In this document: one piece after another, positions 25,201 through 33,309 of the stretch
Position numbering within the stretch: position 1 is the stretch's first letter
Layout of the letters: every line of letters starts with the position of its first letter
Assembly (NCBI GenBank): GCA_038750655.1
Contig: JBCDGZ010000037.1
Location: forward strand, 1-51,747
DNA: 51,747 nucleotides
Source of the DNA: JBCDGZ01 sp038750655
Lineage (GTDB): Bacteria > Bacteroidota > Bacteroidia > Chitinophagales > Saprospiraceae
Reading direction: 5' to 3'
The notes under the pieces: model-generated
Databases searched by the model: none
Seen by the model: only the letters and a program-made list of their open reading frames with translations
What the model was told of the DNA's origin: nothing
Made by a program: the position numbers and the translations under genes

Positions 25201-25401
25201 GCTGAATCGAGGAAAGCTGCGAATGAATGATAAGTTCACATCGGCGAACTCGACTTTGGCATCCACCGTTCGATTGATGTCTGCTTTGATGCGCTCTACG
25301 ATTTGGTCTTTGAATAAATAGGGAATAGCAATGATAGCTACAATAAGAAGGAGTAAAAGGACTCCAATTACTTTAAATGAACGTTTGAGGATTCGGCCCA
25401 T
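22267..25401 (-). CDS. AsmA-like outer-membrane biogenesis protein with charged C-terminal tail
   Basis: The 1044-residue protein has one N-terminal membrane helix (about 10-30; VIGVLLLLLIVAIIAIPYLF) followed directly by the AsmA start pattern (VERIKADINRTVDAKVEFADVNLSFIRSFPRFS). Long repetitive beta-strand modules typical of the AsmA/TamB/YhdP superfamily follow. These proteins span the periplasm as lipid-transport bridges. The last 120 residues (from about 920) are unusual: a Lys/Glu/Ala/Val-rich low-complexity tail with coiled-coil or LEA-like character, ending in a lysine run (FGKKKKK). No TamL-type partner is beside it; tamB and tamL are elsewhere in this window. It is divergent from the RNase D gene. 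Confidence 0.85.
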   Translation of the reverse strand: MGRILKRSFKVIGVLLLLLIVAIIAIPYLFKDQIVERIKADINRTVDAKVEFADVNLSFIRSFPRFSFQLEDFKISGVDEFEGLTLAAADQASFALNLSFLFNQDQPIDIYSVQLDKPIINVKVLPDGKANYDIAKTTTDTTTGTETYDFTVKLQQYSINDAQVTFDDRFGNIYLELKDFNHSGKGDFTQEVFDFSTQTSSSSVTARYDGITYLNKAETTIDADFKANIKDMHFDLKENDIRLNAMRLLAQGFIELGWDDTTVDLKFNAPQNQFKNLLSLIPSAYSKDFADVKTTGEFQFDGMVKGKYNGSKNQYPAFNFNLDVDKGSFQYPDLPLGISNISTKATINSPSSDFDQVKVDVPQFRMKLGNNPFEAVLKLRTPISDPAVDAKIQGVINLEELSQAMPLEGVQALQGVINANMEAHTRMSAIDAQDYENVDMKGTMSIQAMNYEAEGIPPVRIKEMAMAFTPRNVKLDRFDAQMGKSDIQAKGYIDNILAYFSPEKTMSGELEVRSNYFDANEWMPEAEESPAATSSAVAEGSVEIFDRFDFKFDARVKKIMYDIYELEGCQVAGHVTPSKLAISSFRMDIGNSDISGNGLLTNWFDYVFENEMLGGKIKLSSNFLDLNQFMTTETVDGAPQAKNTADEELVPFVVPDRMAIDINADIDRLRYTNIDLRQLRGNMAVKDQSVQLQNCKANGLGGRMNVNGGYNSQNPDKPKFDLEYKLEKLNFRQAFDKLNTFAALAPIGKFIDGNFNTSLKMSGELGKDLMPDLNTLSADGFLHTLDGVIRNFKPIEQLANKLDISELKSGMKIKDSKNWFEVKDGRVEVQEFDYKLKDIGMKIKGSHGFNQNMDYRILSRIPRKMLTSNAVGAAADKGLNFLSKEASKLGLNIAQGEFINVQINLTGSLTDPKVNIRPLGADGEAVDNPVNNAVDQVKEEINKEKEKAVAEVKKEVEETKTVVVDEAKKGAKDAVDSLLTNPNSLKDKPADILGNIKDKLGNKEKKEGEETKKEEEEKPLDEVKNKANNLLKKFGKKKKKDENG

Positions 25402-25624
25402 AGTTGAAAGGTTTTGAACAAGTGTCAGATATAATGCTTAGTGAAAACTATCTTATGATGAAAATGTTCGAATGACGAATACCACTACTGTGTAAACGCC
25501 TTATTTTCATTGAAGTTGATAAATCATACTATCAAAAGGGTGAAGATAATTGAAAGTGTTCTAAAATCTTGTCTTTCCCAATAAAACGAGTAACTTGCAT
25601 GCTTAATTGTTTCTAATCGCAGGC

Positions 25625-26824
25625 ATGAATAGAAGACTAGCTGAACATACCCTTATTGAAAACCAGGAAGGCCTGGAAAAATTTTATAACGAAAACACCG
25701 ATATTACCTGGCTTGGTTTTGATACGGAGTTTATCGGCGAAAAACGCTATTACACCTTACTCTGCCTGATCCAAATTGTCACTGCTAACGGCATTTACCT
25801 CATCGATACCCTTAAAGTCGATCGCTTTGATGGTTTTCTGGATATGCTGACTGACCCTTCGATCATCAAAATTACCCACGCTGGGGAGAATGATTATCGC
25901 CTACTGAACAGTCAGTTTGAGGTGACTCCAGTCAATTTGTTTGATGTCCAGATTGCAGCAGGTTTTGTCGGTTACAAGTTTCCGATTTCCTTTCAAAAAC
26001 TGCTGGATAAGGAGCTGGGGGTACATATCAGCAAGGGCTACACCGTCTCTGATTGGAAATCGCGTCCCATCAATAACAAACAGCTGCAATACGCGCTGAA
26101 TGATGTGATTTATCTCCATAAGCTGTGGACTCGACTAAGCAAGAAGCTGAATAATTATAAGCGGATGGAGTGGGCCAAAAAGGAGTTCAGTCTTTGGGAA
26201 AAACCGGCTTTCTATCAGGTCGACCCCCACAAGGAAGCCTTTGCCAATAGCTTGATCTTTAATCTTAATGTTCAGGAGCAGGTCTTTTTGATTCGCCTCT
26301 ACGAATGGCGCAGGGCTACCGCCGAGCGCAAGAATTACTCCAAGGACATGATCTTACAGAGCAAATACATCGCAGGCATTGTCCGTAATATCCGCTCGGG
26401 CAAAGCCGCCTTAAAGAACCACCGCCGCATCCCTGATGGCATTATCAATCAGCATTGGGAGACTTTTAACAAGCTGTACCAGACCAAAATTAGCCCCGAT
26501 GAGCGCGAACTCCTCAAGCGTATTCCCGAACCCGCCGAGATTGAAGCCAATAACGACGATCAATCTATGGAAATCCTGCACTTGCTGATCAAATACAAGT
26601 GCAACCAACACCGTATGGCCCACGACCTACTGCTGTACCGGGTCGATATGAAAAAGATGAAATTGCACCCCGATTACTTCGATACCAAGTTAGAGACGGG
26701 ATGGCGCAAAGAATTCCTCGGTGAAGGCTTTATCGAGTGGATCAAGGAGCGCAGCCGTCTAGAGATTGATATGGATGGAGAAGAATGCATCATTCGACTT
26801 CGGTCGGGTGAAGAATCTAAATAG
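25625..26824 (+). CDS. rnd: Ribonuclease D-like 3'-5' exonuclease with HRDC-type region
   Basis: The start is set at ATG 25625 rather than the in-frame TTG at 25607. The 399-residue protein begins with a DEDD exonuclease domain: WLGFDTEF (Asp33, Glu35), THAGENDYRLL, and YTVSDWKSRP leading to YALNDVIYL. The helical part after about residue 200 resembles the HRDC region of RNase D (LIRLYEWRRATAERKN). RNase D trims the 3' ends of tRNA and other small RNAs in the cytosol. Length and layout match RNase D (about 375 residues in E. coli), with a longer C terminus. It stands alone, divergent from the AsmA-like gene and convergent with the T9SS gene. Confidence 0.9.
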   Translation: MNRRLAEHTLIENQEGLEKFYNENTDITWLGFDTEFIGEKRYYTLLCLIQIVTANGIYLIDTLKVDRFDGFLDMLTDPSIIKITHAGENDYRLLNSQFEVTPVNLFDVQIAAGFVGYKFPISFQKLLDKELGVHISKGYTVSDWKSRPINNKQLQYALNDVIYLHKLWTRLSKKLNNYKRMEWAKKEFSLWEKPAFYQVDPHKEAFANSLIFNLNVQEQVFLIRLYEWRRATAERKNYSKDMILQSKYIAGIVRNIRSGKAALKNHRRIPDGIINQHWETFNKLYQTKISPDERELLKRIPEPAEIEANNDDQSMEILHLLIKYKCNQHRMAHDLLLYRVDMKKMKLHPDYFDTKLETGWRKEFLGEGFIEWIKERSRLEIDMDGEECIIRLRSGEESK

Positions 26825-26871
26825 CCATCGTTAGCGGTGATATTATAGCCTTAAGGCGTTGCCTCGAATAT

Positions 26872-29163
26872 TTAATGTTTGACGATCTTTTTTACGATCT
26901 TTCCTTCCGCACTATTCAAATGCAGCAAATACAGACCGCTGGTGAAGCGATTGAGATTCAATTGACTTTGGTGCAAGGTGCTCATAGGTAGTTTTTCGTA
27001 ATAAAGCTGCCGCCCGCTGAGGTCGGTGAGCATCAACTCCAGCGCCGCCGGCTTCACCAGCTTCAACTCCACATTTAACCAACCCCCCGTCGGATTCGGT
27101 GCAAGCAACATCCGCACCCCCTCAAAGCCATCTACCACACTCGTAAACACCGCCTCAATTCCCTCAGATAGCCCCGTACAGCCGTTGGCATCCACCGTTT
27201 CCACCTGATACAAACCACTTTCCTCTATTACGTAAAACTGCCCCACGGCCCCCATAATCGGCGCTCCGTTCAACAACCACTGATAGCTTAGCGCCGGACT
27301 AGACCGCAGCTCATCATCTACCATCGTAATCTGTGGAATTACCGGCGTATTAAAAACAAGGTTAAGCATTTCCGACTGTACTTCACAGCCCTCCAAAGAG
27401 CTAACCTGGACGGAATAGGTCCCGCTCTGTTCCACAAGAATGGCATTGCTGTCCACCGCAAGCAGCAGCGAATCGGCCGTCCAAACATAGGAGGCAGCCC
27501 CGGCGGGTACGGCAATCGTCGCTATCTCCCCCGAACAAAACGAGGTATCGCTGAGGTTTAACTCTGCGCTTGGCAAAGAGTATAGGTCCACTCTGATGGG
27601 CTCAGAAGTTGAAGCGCAACCGTCCAAATAGGCAATCAAAACATAAGCGCCGGAATCGACGACTTCGTAGGTATTGCCGTCTTGGGAAACGACTTCTCCA
27701 TTTTTCATCCATAAATAAAAATCCAAGCTATCTGGAGCCTCCAAGAGACTGGAACTACCCTCGCAAAACTGGATGGAATCAGCAGAAAGTGCAGCAATAT
27801 CGGGAAGGGGATTGACGGCAATGTCAAACGGCTCAGACTGAGCACTGCAATGCCCTTTAGTGGCTTTGACCGTATAAGTCCCGGCCGCCTCAACCACCAA
27901 CATCGACAGGCTATCCCCAGTCGGTACTCCATCTTTAAACCACTCATAGCTATCGGCTCCCGGTGCGACGCTAAGCTCTGCCTCACTGCCCTCACACAGC
28001 GGCAGAACCGCTGCGGTCTCTATACTTACATCTGGATTCACCACCGGCGTAACCGGCTGCCAATCGATGCTATCTGCTGAAAGTACAAACAGACCTCGGG
28101 TGACATCAGAAGCGATAATTTTGCCTGAAGAAAAAAATGGATAAACACCCCAAACTCCTTGAAAATCATCAGGATAGTTGGTGTTAGGTGTAGTGTCATA
28201 AAAGGCGGTGCGTACAGGGTTTAGCGGATCGCTGATGTCGAAAATGACGACGCCATCGTGATAGTAGGAGACGACCAGATAGTCGCCGCGTATGAATGGA
28301 TTGTGGGGACGATTTCGAGTGAAGTCGGGGGCTAGCAAAGGCGCTTTGAAGGTTTTTTCCAGCTCAATCAACCGGTCTTCTTTTCTTTCCAGATTAATGA
28401 TCCCTAAGGGCTGCCCTATGGGTACTTCTTCTGCGTAAAAAGCGTACTTTCCATCATCAGTCAACCAACTACTGTGGTTGTAGGCGCCAGTGACCAAAGC
28501 AGCCATCCGAATGGGGTCACTCGGATCGGTCATATCCCAAACGTAATAGCCTTGATAGCCGTGTGAGCAATAAGCGATATTATCGCGGACATAGACATCA
28601 TGCACATATTCTCCCCCCGGCAGGCTTACCCCCGCCAGTTCAATTGGATTATCTGGATCGGTCGCAATATCGTAGACAAACATATCCTCTACATTGGTGC
28701 CCACCACGTACATCCGACCGTGTTGCTCTTCGATGTAAATATTATGCGCAGCATTGAAAAAGGTATTGCTTTGGTAGGTCTTGATGATGGTATCCTGGAT
28801 ATTGCTCAAATCGAAGATCATCAAGCCTTCAGAAAGATCATCAGAGACGGCGTAGGCGCGGTCGCGGTAGGTCTTGATGTCTCGCCAGATGGTACGCTGC
28901 CCACCGTTAAAATGCCCCATCTCTCTGATGTTAGCAGGATCGGTGATGTCCAAAAAATAAATGCGCTCGGTAGTGCCGATGATGGCGTATTCACGCCCCT
29001 CACAGTCGACGTAGCCCCAGATGTCATTATAGACGACGCCAGAGGAGGCGGGTAGGCTATCGATGTCCCAATTACCGAGTAAGCTAAGTTGGGATGAAGT
29101 GTCTTGTTGAGCAAATAAAGAGGAGCTGATGAGCAGGCCAATTAAGAAGAACAAATTTTTCAC
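26872..29163 (-). CDS. T9SS-sorted choice-of-anchor B (LVIVD-repeat) surface protein
   Basis: The start is placed at GTG 29163, which begins the signal peptide (KNLFFLIGLLISSSLFAQQ). The open frame continues to 29520 but that part overlaps the divergent ABC gene antisense and has no coding character. The 763-residue protein has a beta-propeller-like N-terminal half (about 25-360) of LVIVD/choice-of-anchor-B type: NDIWGYVDCEGREYAIIG, FLDITDPANIREMG, HNIYIEEQHGRMYVVG. Four Ig/PKD-like domains (about 370-680) follow, each with a C..Y.W...G...Y.V pattern. It ends in a T9SS type A sorting domain (LAPNPTGGWLNVEL, DLSGRQLYYE, GLYLLHL). It is probably an exported or surface-attached protein of unknown ligand. 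Confidence 0.9.
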   Translation of the reverse strand: MKNLFFLIGLLISSSLFAQQDTSSQLSLLGNWDIDSLPASSGVVYNDIWGYVDCEGREYAIIGTTERIYFLDITDPANIREMGHFNGGQRTIWRDIKTYRDRAYAVSDDLSEGLMIFDLSNIQDTIIKTYQSNTFFNAAHNIYIEEQHGRMYVVGTNVEDMFVYDIATDPDNPIELAGVSLPGGEYVHDVYVRDNIAYCSHGYQGYYVWDMTDPSDPIRMAALVTGAYNHSSWLTDDGKYAFYAEEVPIGQPLGIINLERKEDRLIELEKTFKAPLLAPDFTRNRPHNPFIRGDYLVVSYYHDGVVIFDISDPLNPVRTAFYDTTPNTNYPDDFQGVWGVYPFFSSGKIIASDVTRGLFVLSADSIDWQPVTPVVNPDVSIETAAVLPLCEGSEAELSVAPGADSYEWFKDGVPTGDSLSMLVVEAAGTYTVKATKGHCSAQSEPFDIAVNPLPDIAALSADSIQFCEGSSSLLEAPDSLDFYLWMKNGEVVSQDGNTYEVVDSGAYVLIAYLDGCASTSEPIRVDLYSLPSAELNLSDTSFCSGEIATIAVPAGAASYVWTADSLLLAVDSNAILVEQSGTYSVQVSSLEGCEVQSEMLNLVFNTPVIPQITMVDDELRSSPALSYQWLLNGAPIMGAVGQFYVIEESGLYQVETVDANGCTGLSEGIEAVFTSVVDGFEGVRMLLAPNPTGGWLNVELKLVKPAALELMLTDLSGRQLYYEKLPMSTLHQSQLNLNRFTSGLYLLHLNSAEGKIVKKIVKH

Positions 29164-29227
29164 TGGACAATATGGTTTTTTTGTAATTTGGAAGCTAAAA
29201 CATTGCCAATCACAATCCACTAAATTT

Positions 29228-31012
29228 ATGACTGAACGGCCGCTTCTCCAAGTAAAGCATCTCAAGACTTTCTTTTCTACCGACGAGGGGCTAGTTAAAG
29301 CCGTTAATGACGTCAATTTTACGGTTCGGCGGGGAGAAACCATCGGAATTGTGGGCGAATCTGGCTCCGGAAAGTCAGTTACTTCGCTTTCCATCATGCG
29401 TCTGGTGCCGCAGCCGCCGGGTGAAATTGTGGGGGGAGAAATCTGGTACCATCCCGCCGACGGCCAGCCCATCAACCTCCTCGACCTGCCGGAGAAGGAA
29501 ATGCGCAAATATCGAGGCAACGAAATATCGATGATCTTTCAAGAGCCGATGACCTCGCTCAATCCAGTCTTCCGCTGCGGCGAGCAAGTTACTGAGGCCC
29601 TGATGCTGCACGAGCAGATGAATAAAGCTCAAGCCAAGGCCCGCACGCTGGAACTATTCACCAAAGTACAACTTCCTGACCCGGAGCGCATCTTCCAATC
29701 CTACCCTCATCAGCTTTCCGGCGGGCAGAAGCAGCGGGTGATGATCGCTATGGCCTTATCCTGTAATCCGGGCCTCCTCATCGCCGATGAGCCTACCACC
29801 GCCCTCGATGTTACGGTACAAAAAAGCATTCTGGACCTGATGCAAGGACTCAAGGCTGAATACAATGCGGCGGTGCTGTTCATTACCCACGACCTAGGGG
29901 TGATCGCGGAGATTGCCGATCGGGTGCTGGTGATGTATAAGGGGAAGATCGTTGAGGAGGGGCGGGTGTATGATATTTTCAGTAACCCCCAGCATCCCTA
30001 CACCAAGGGCCTACTGGCCTGCCGCCCTCCGCTAGACTATCGGTTAAAGCGACTGCCGGTGATTGCTGATTTTATGACTGTCGAGCGCTCGGGGGAGGAG
30101 TGGCTGTTGAAGGAAAAGGTGGGGTCGGTGAAGGAGGTGGTGGAGGCCAATAAGATTTTGGGATCGGAGCGGGAGGAGCGGCAGCGACGCCTCTACGCTG
30201 CGGAGCCCTTGATTAAGGTTGAGCAATTGTCGACCTGGTTTCCCGGCCAACGCAATTTTTTTGGTAAGCCCATCACTTGGGTCAAGGCAGTCAATGAGGT
30301 CAGTTTTGATGTTTATCCGGGAGAGACGCTGGGCTTGGTGGGGGAGTCGGGCTGCGGAAAGACGACGCTGGGGCGCAGCCTACTGCGGTTGACGGAGGCC
30401 CGTAGCGGAAAAGTGATCTACGATGGGCAGGACTTATTGCAGCTCAAGCCCCGAGCCTTGAAGCAATTGCGCCCGCAGATGCAAATCATTTTCCAGGATC
30501 CCTATTCCTCGCTCAATCCTCGCATGACGGTGGGGCAGGCGATTATGGAGCCTATGCAGGTACATGGATTGTACAATAATGATGAACAACGCAAGCAGAA
30601 GGTGATTGATTTACTAGAAACGGTCAGCATGGAGGCCAAGCACTTCTACCGCTATCCGCATGAGTTCTCTGGCGGCCAGCGGCAGCGCATCTGCATTGCT
30701 CGGGCTTTGGCCCTCAACCCTCGCTTTTTGGTTTGTGATGAATCGGTGTCGGCACTGGATGTGTCTGTACAAGCGCAGGTGTTGAACCTCTTGATCGATT
30801 TGCGAGAACAATTTCAGCTGACCTACATTTTTATTTCTCATGACTTGTCGGTGGTCAAGTTCATCTCCGATCGGATGATTGTGATGAATGGAGGGCAGAT
30901 TGAGGAGTATGGGGATGCGGATGACATTTATCTACGGCCGCAGAAGGCGTATACGCGCAAATTGATCCAGGCGATTCCCAAAGCCTCATTTAAACGGCCC
31001 TCAAAACGTTAA
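29228..31012 (+). CDS. Fused oligopeptide/dipeptide ABC transporter ATPase (DppD-DppF type)
   Basis: The start is the ATG at 29228 (MTERPLLQVKHLKTFF); the frame extends to 29129 but overlaps the divergent gene. The 594-residue protein contains two complete ABC ATPase domains. The first has Walker A GESGSGKS (43-50) and signature LSGGQKQR. The second, from about residue 330, has Walker A GESGCGKT (near 375) and signature FSGGQRQR. Each ATPase ends with the oligopeptide-binding extension typical of Opp/Dpp (NPQHPYTKGLL, RPQKAYTRKL). Such fused DF proteins energise import of peptides or nickel-type solutes at the inner membrane. The permease and binding-protein genes are not nearby, so the substrate is unknown. 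It is divergent from the T9SS gene by 64 bp. Confidence 0.94.
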   Translation: MTERPLLQVKHLKTFFSTDEGLVKAVNDVNFTVRRGETIGIVGESGSGKSVTSLSIMRLVPQPPGEIVGGEIWYHPADGQPINLLDLPEKEMRKYRGNEISMIFQEPMTSLNPVFRCGEQVTEALMLHEQMNKAQAKARTLELFTKVQLPDPERIFQSYPHQLSGGQKQRVMIAMALSCNPGLLIADEPTTALDVTVQKSILDLMQGLKAEYNAAVLFITHDLGVIAEIADRVLVMYKGKIVEEGRVYDIFSNPQHPYTKGLLACRPPLDYRLKRLPVIADFMTVERSGEEWLLKEKVGSVKEVVEANKILGSEREERQRRLYAAEPLIKVEQLSTWFPGQRNFFGKPITWVKAVNEVSFDVYPGETLGLVGESGCGKTTLGRSLLRLTEARSGKVIYDGQDLLQLKPRALKQLRPQMQIIFQDPYSSLNPRMTVGQAIMEPMQVHGLYNNDEQRKQKVIDLLETVSMEAKHFYRYPHEFSGGQRQRICIARALALNPRFLVCDESVSALDVSVQAQVLNLLIDLREQFQLTYIFISHDLSVVKFISDRMIVMNGGQIEEYGDADDIYLRPQKAYTRKLIQAIPKASFKRPSKR

Positions 31013-31061
31013 ACTAAGCGTTAAAGAGTGTTAAATTGTGACTTTTGAACGGTATTGCGGA

Positions 31062-31069
31062 TAAATTTG
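31062..31069 (+). promoter_or_regulatory. -7 box TAAATTTG with structured leader
   Basis: TAAATTTG matches TAnnTTTG and lies about 200 bp before the small membrane-protein gene. The predicted leader contains the inverted repeats ATAGACAG/CTGTCTAT (31078-31085/31111-31118) and GACCCT/AGGGTC (31172-31177/31199-31204), and an 11-nt direct repeat AGTGTTAAATT is present in the region. Confidence 0.35.
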
Positions 31070-31267
31070 TTGGGAGAATAGACAGCACATGCAACGTTTT
31101 TAATAAATGCCTGTCTATAAGAATAACCATTAGGTCTAAAAAATGCAAAGGCAGATCGACTTAATGCTAAAGACCCTGATAAAAAGTGTTAAATTATAAG
31201 GGTCCGTGTAATTACTCAAACTGTTAAAATTAAATCTATTTCAACTAAATTAACTTCAAAGCTCCTC

Positions 31268-31507
31268 ATGAGAAATCCCAGTTTGCGCCCCACTCTTATT
31301 GTTTTACTCGTTTTAGCCAGCGTTTTCTCCTATGTATACATCAATACTGTACAGATTGGAGAGGTAAAGATGGAGGGAGCGAATACACTGACGCCCCAGA
31401 TAGAGCAGGTAGAGCCAGAAACGCAAGAGCAACAGCGCACTATGCCCGATGTAGAAATTGTCAAGTTATTACTCCAGAAAGGAAAGCAAATTCTTCCCGC
31501 TTCCTGA
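31268..31507 (+). CDS. Small single-pass membrane or secreted protein
   Basis: The 79-residue protein begins with a hydrophobic N terminus (about 9-27; TLIVLLVLASVFSYVYINTV) that could be an uncleaved signal anchor. A Gln/Glu/Pro-rich segment follows, then a short amphipathic helix (VEIVKLLLQKGKQILP). I recognise no family. Support for coding comes from the membrane helix at the start, the tight 6-bp distance to the convergent MBL-hydrolase gene, and a -7 box upstream with a 190-nt leader. It could be a small accessory or regulatory membrane protein, which is inference. No close neighbour on the same strand shares an operon with it other than the preceding ABC gene 255 bp away. Confidence 0.6.
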   Translation: MRNPSLRPTLIVLLVLASVFSYVYINTVQIGEVKMEGANTLTPQIEQVEPETQEQQRTMPDVEIVKLLLQKGKQILPAS

Positions 31508-31513
31508 TTACTT

Positions 31514-32398
31514 CTAACCTTCTTTTTTTCGCCAGTATCGCATTAAACCTGCGACGCTCATCCACGATGGATTGGCCGCTTCGTATTTCTTAATTCCTTC
31601 TTCATCAATTCCCGTCGCGCTCAACTGCCCGGCTACATAAGCCTGAAATTTCGGAATAACGGTCTCGGCGGCTTCACCGGCTTCCCAGTGAGGCTTCATC
31701 CACTGCGCCCAGTTGTCCAACTGCCACTCCAAATCAGACAGGTGCTGGGCATTATTGTCCACCAAACCGAAATGCGTAAGGTAAATCTTGATGTCTCCCA
31801 TCTCCCGCAGTAAATTAATGGAGGCTTTCCAATCCTCTATATTAATGTCTGGAGGCGGGCAGGGCGGAACTACCAGCCCCTTTTGAATGCTTACCCCAGC
31901 TACATCACCAGCAAAAAGCTCCTCTCCACACTGCCAGGCAATGTGATGAACAGCATGCCCAGGGGTATGCCAAGCCTGGAACGTTAAATCACCCACTTCT
32001 ATTTGTTCCTCATTGTTAACAGCGCGGAGTCGATCTGCTGGTATGGCCTTCATATCGCCCCAAAGTACATCCATCTGGTCTTGGTAGATGCGACGAGCAG
32101 AGTTCATCAGCCGCGAGGGGTCAAGAAGGTGGGGGTAGCCCGCAGGATGCACATAAATGGTTGCTCCGCGCTCGGCAAAGGCCCAGGCCGCTCCGGCGTG
32201 ATCGAGATGGATATGACTCAAAAAGACATGACGTACATCGCTCACCTGGAATCCCAATTGCTCAATCCCTGCTTTGAGAGAGGGAAAAGTAGAGTAGGGA
32301 CCCGTTTCTACGAGTACAAGCCCATCCGTAGTAGGCAGTAGAAAAGCAGCAATGCTATCGGCATTTTTCAAAAAATTCAGATCAATAATATGGGTCAT
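31514..32398 (-). CDS. MBL-fold metallohydrolase
   Basis: The 294-residue protein has the metallo-beta-lactamase fold with complete metal motif HIHLDH (His62, His64, Asp66, His67), a third-motif histidine in HTPGHAVHH, and an aspartate in LFAGDVAG. The fold covers glyoxalase II, lactonases and thioesterases; the sequence lacks features that fix the substrate. A cytosolic hydrolase of lactone or thioester type is the simplest guess. It is the last gene of a three-gene minus-strand operon, 6 bp after the haloalkane-dehalogenase-like gene, which follows an acyl-CoA dehydrogenase, suggesting a shared catabolic pathway. No signal peptide is seen. Confidence 0.88.
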   Translation of the reverse strand: MTHIIDLNFLKNADSIAAFLLPTTDGLVLVETGPYSTFPSLKAGIEQLGFQVSDVRHVFLSHIHLDHAGAAWAFAERGATIYVHPAGYPHLLDPSRLMNSARRIYQDQMDVLWGDMKAIPADRLRAVNNEEQIEVGDLTFQAWHTPGHAVHHIAWQCGEELFAGDVAGVSIQKGLVVPPCPPPDINIEDWKASINLLREMGDIKIYLTHFGLVDNNAQHLSDLEWQLDNWAQWMKPHWEAGEAAETVIPKFQAYVAGQLSATGIDEEGIKKYEAANPSWMSVAGLMRYWRKKEG

Positions 32399-32404
32399 TG
32401 GAAG

Positions 32405-33298
32405 CTATTTTGTGGCTTGCATGAAAGAAACGATGTGTTGGGCGATTTCTTCCCCCTTGTCTTCTTGTAAAAAGTGGCCGGCCTGGCTGATAATGTGGTG
32501 CGCCTGCCCGGCTGCACCCGGCACCCGCTTTTGAAAAACCTTCTCCCTACCGTTCATGATAGGATCGCTGTCGCTAAAAAGGGTCAAGAAGGGCTTCTGC
32601 CACTGTATCAACTGCTGCCAAGCTTTTTTATTGTTTGCTGATTCTGGATCATCGGGAGAAGCGGGAACCAGGAGGGGGAAAATCCGAGCCCCAGCCTTGT
32701 ATTCCTCCGTCGGAAAAGGGGCGTCGTAGGCCGCCCGGACTTCAGGACTCAATGGATGGACTGTGCCCATTGTGAGGACTCCACCAGCAGAGAAGACTTC
32801 AACTTGCTGAGAGAAGGTCTTCCATTGGTTAAAGGCATCCGGGAGAGGGGTTTCGCCAGTTGGCAGATAGGTATTGGCGGCGATGGCCCGGGAAAAGCGA
32901 TCTGACTCCTCCACCAGCAGGCGCAGTCCCAACAGTCCTCCCCAGTCCTGACAGAACAGGGTGACGTTGCGCAGATCGAGCTGTTGGATAAAGCTACGCA
33001 GCCAATCGAGGTGTCTGGCGTAGCTGTAGTCGGATTGCTCCGTAGGCTTTGAGGAGCGCCCAAAGCCGATGAGGTCTGGTGCGATGGCGCGGTAGCCCGC
33101 TTGGGTGATGATGGGGATCATCTTTCGGTAGAGGTAGGACCAGGAGGGTTCGCCGTGTAATAGCAGAACGATCTCCTCACTTTGTCCTTCGTCTACATAG
33201 TGCATTTTGAGGCCAGGGGCCAGCTCGGCATAGTGCGGAGCAAAGGGATAATCGGGCAATTGCTCAAATTGAGAATCTGGGGTTTGGAGGATTTTCAT
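32405..33298 (-). CDS. Haloalkane dehalogenase-like alpha/beta hydrolase
   Basis: The 297-residue protein matches haloalkane dehalogenases: oxyanion motif HGEPSWSYLYRKM, nucleophile Asp118 in FCQDWGG (Asp followed by the halide-binding Trp119), YRAIAPDLIGFGRSSKP and catalytic His275 in AGHFLQED. The cap region with TYLPTGETPLPDAF is typical of the DhlA-like subfamily. The enzyme would cleave carbon-halogen bonds of aliphatic halides, although epoxide and ester hydrolases share the fold. The Asp nucleophile plus adjacent Trp favours dehalogenase activity. It is in an operon with the acyl-CoA dehydrogenase (11-bp gap) and the MBL hydrolase (6-bp gap), so a lipid- or halide-linked catabolic role is possible. 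It is cytosolic, with no signal peptide. Confidence 0.88.
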   Translation of the reverse strand: MKILQTPDSQFEQLPDYPFAPHYAELAPGLKMHYVDEGQSEEIVLLLHGEPSWSYLYRKMIPIITQAGYRAIAPDLIGFGRSSKPTEQSDYSYARHLDWLRSFIQQLDLRNVTLFCQDWGGLLGLRLLVEESDRFSRAIAANTYLPTGETPLPDAFNQWKTFSQQVEVFSAGGVLTMGTVHPLSPEVRAAYDAPFPTEEYKAGARIFPLLVPASPDDPESANNKKAWQQLIQWQKPFLTLFSDSDPIMNGREKVFQKRVPGAAGQAHHIISQAGHFLQEDKGEEIAQHIVSFMQATK

Positions 33299-33309
33299 TA
33301 CAACTGGGG

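Noticed and set aside
29164..29520. N-terminal extension of the choice-of-anchor B protein
   Set aside because: The segment is antisense to the divergent ABC gene and precedes a clear signal peptide that begins at GTG 29163.
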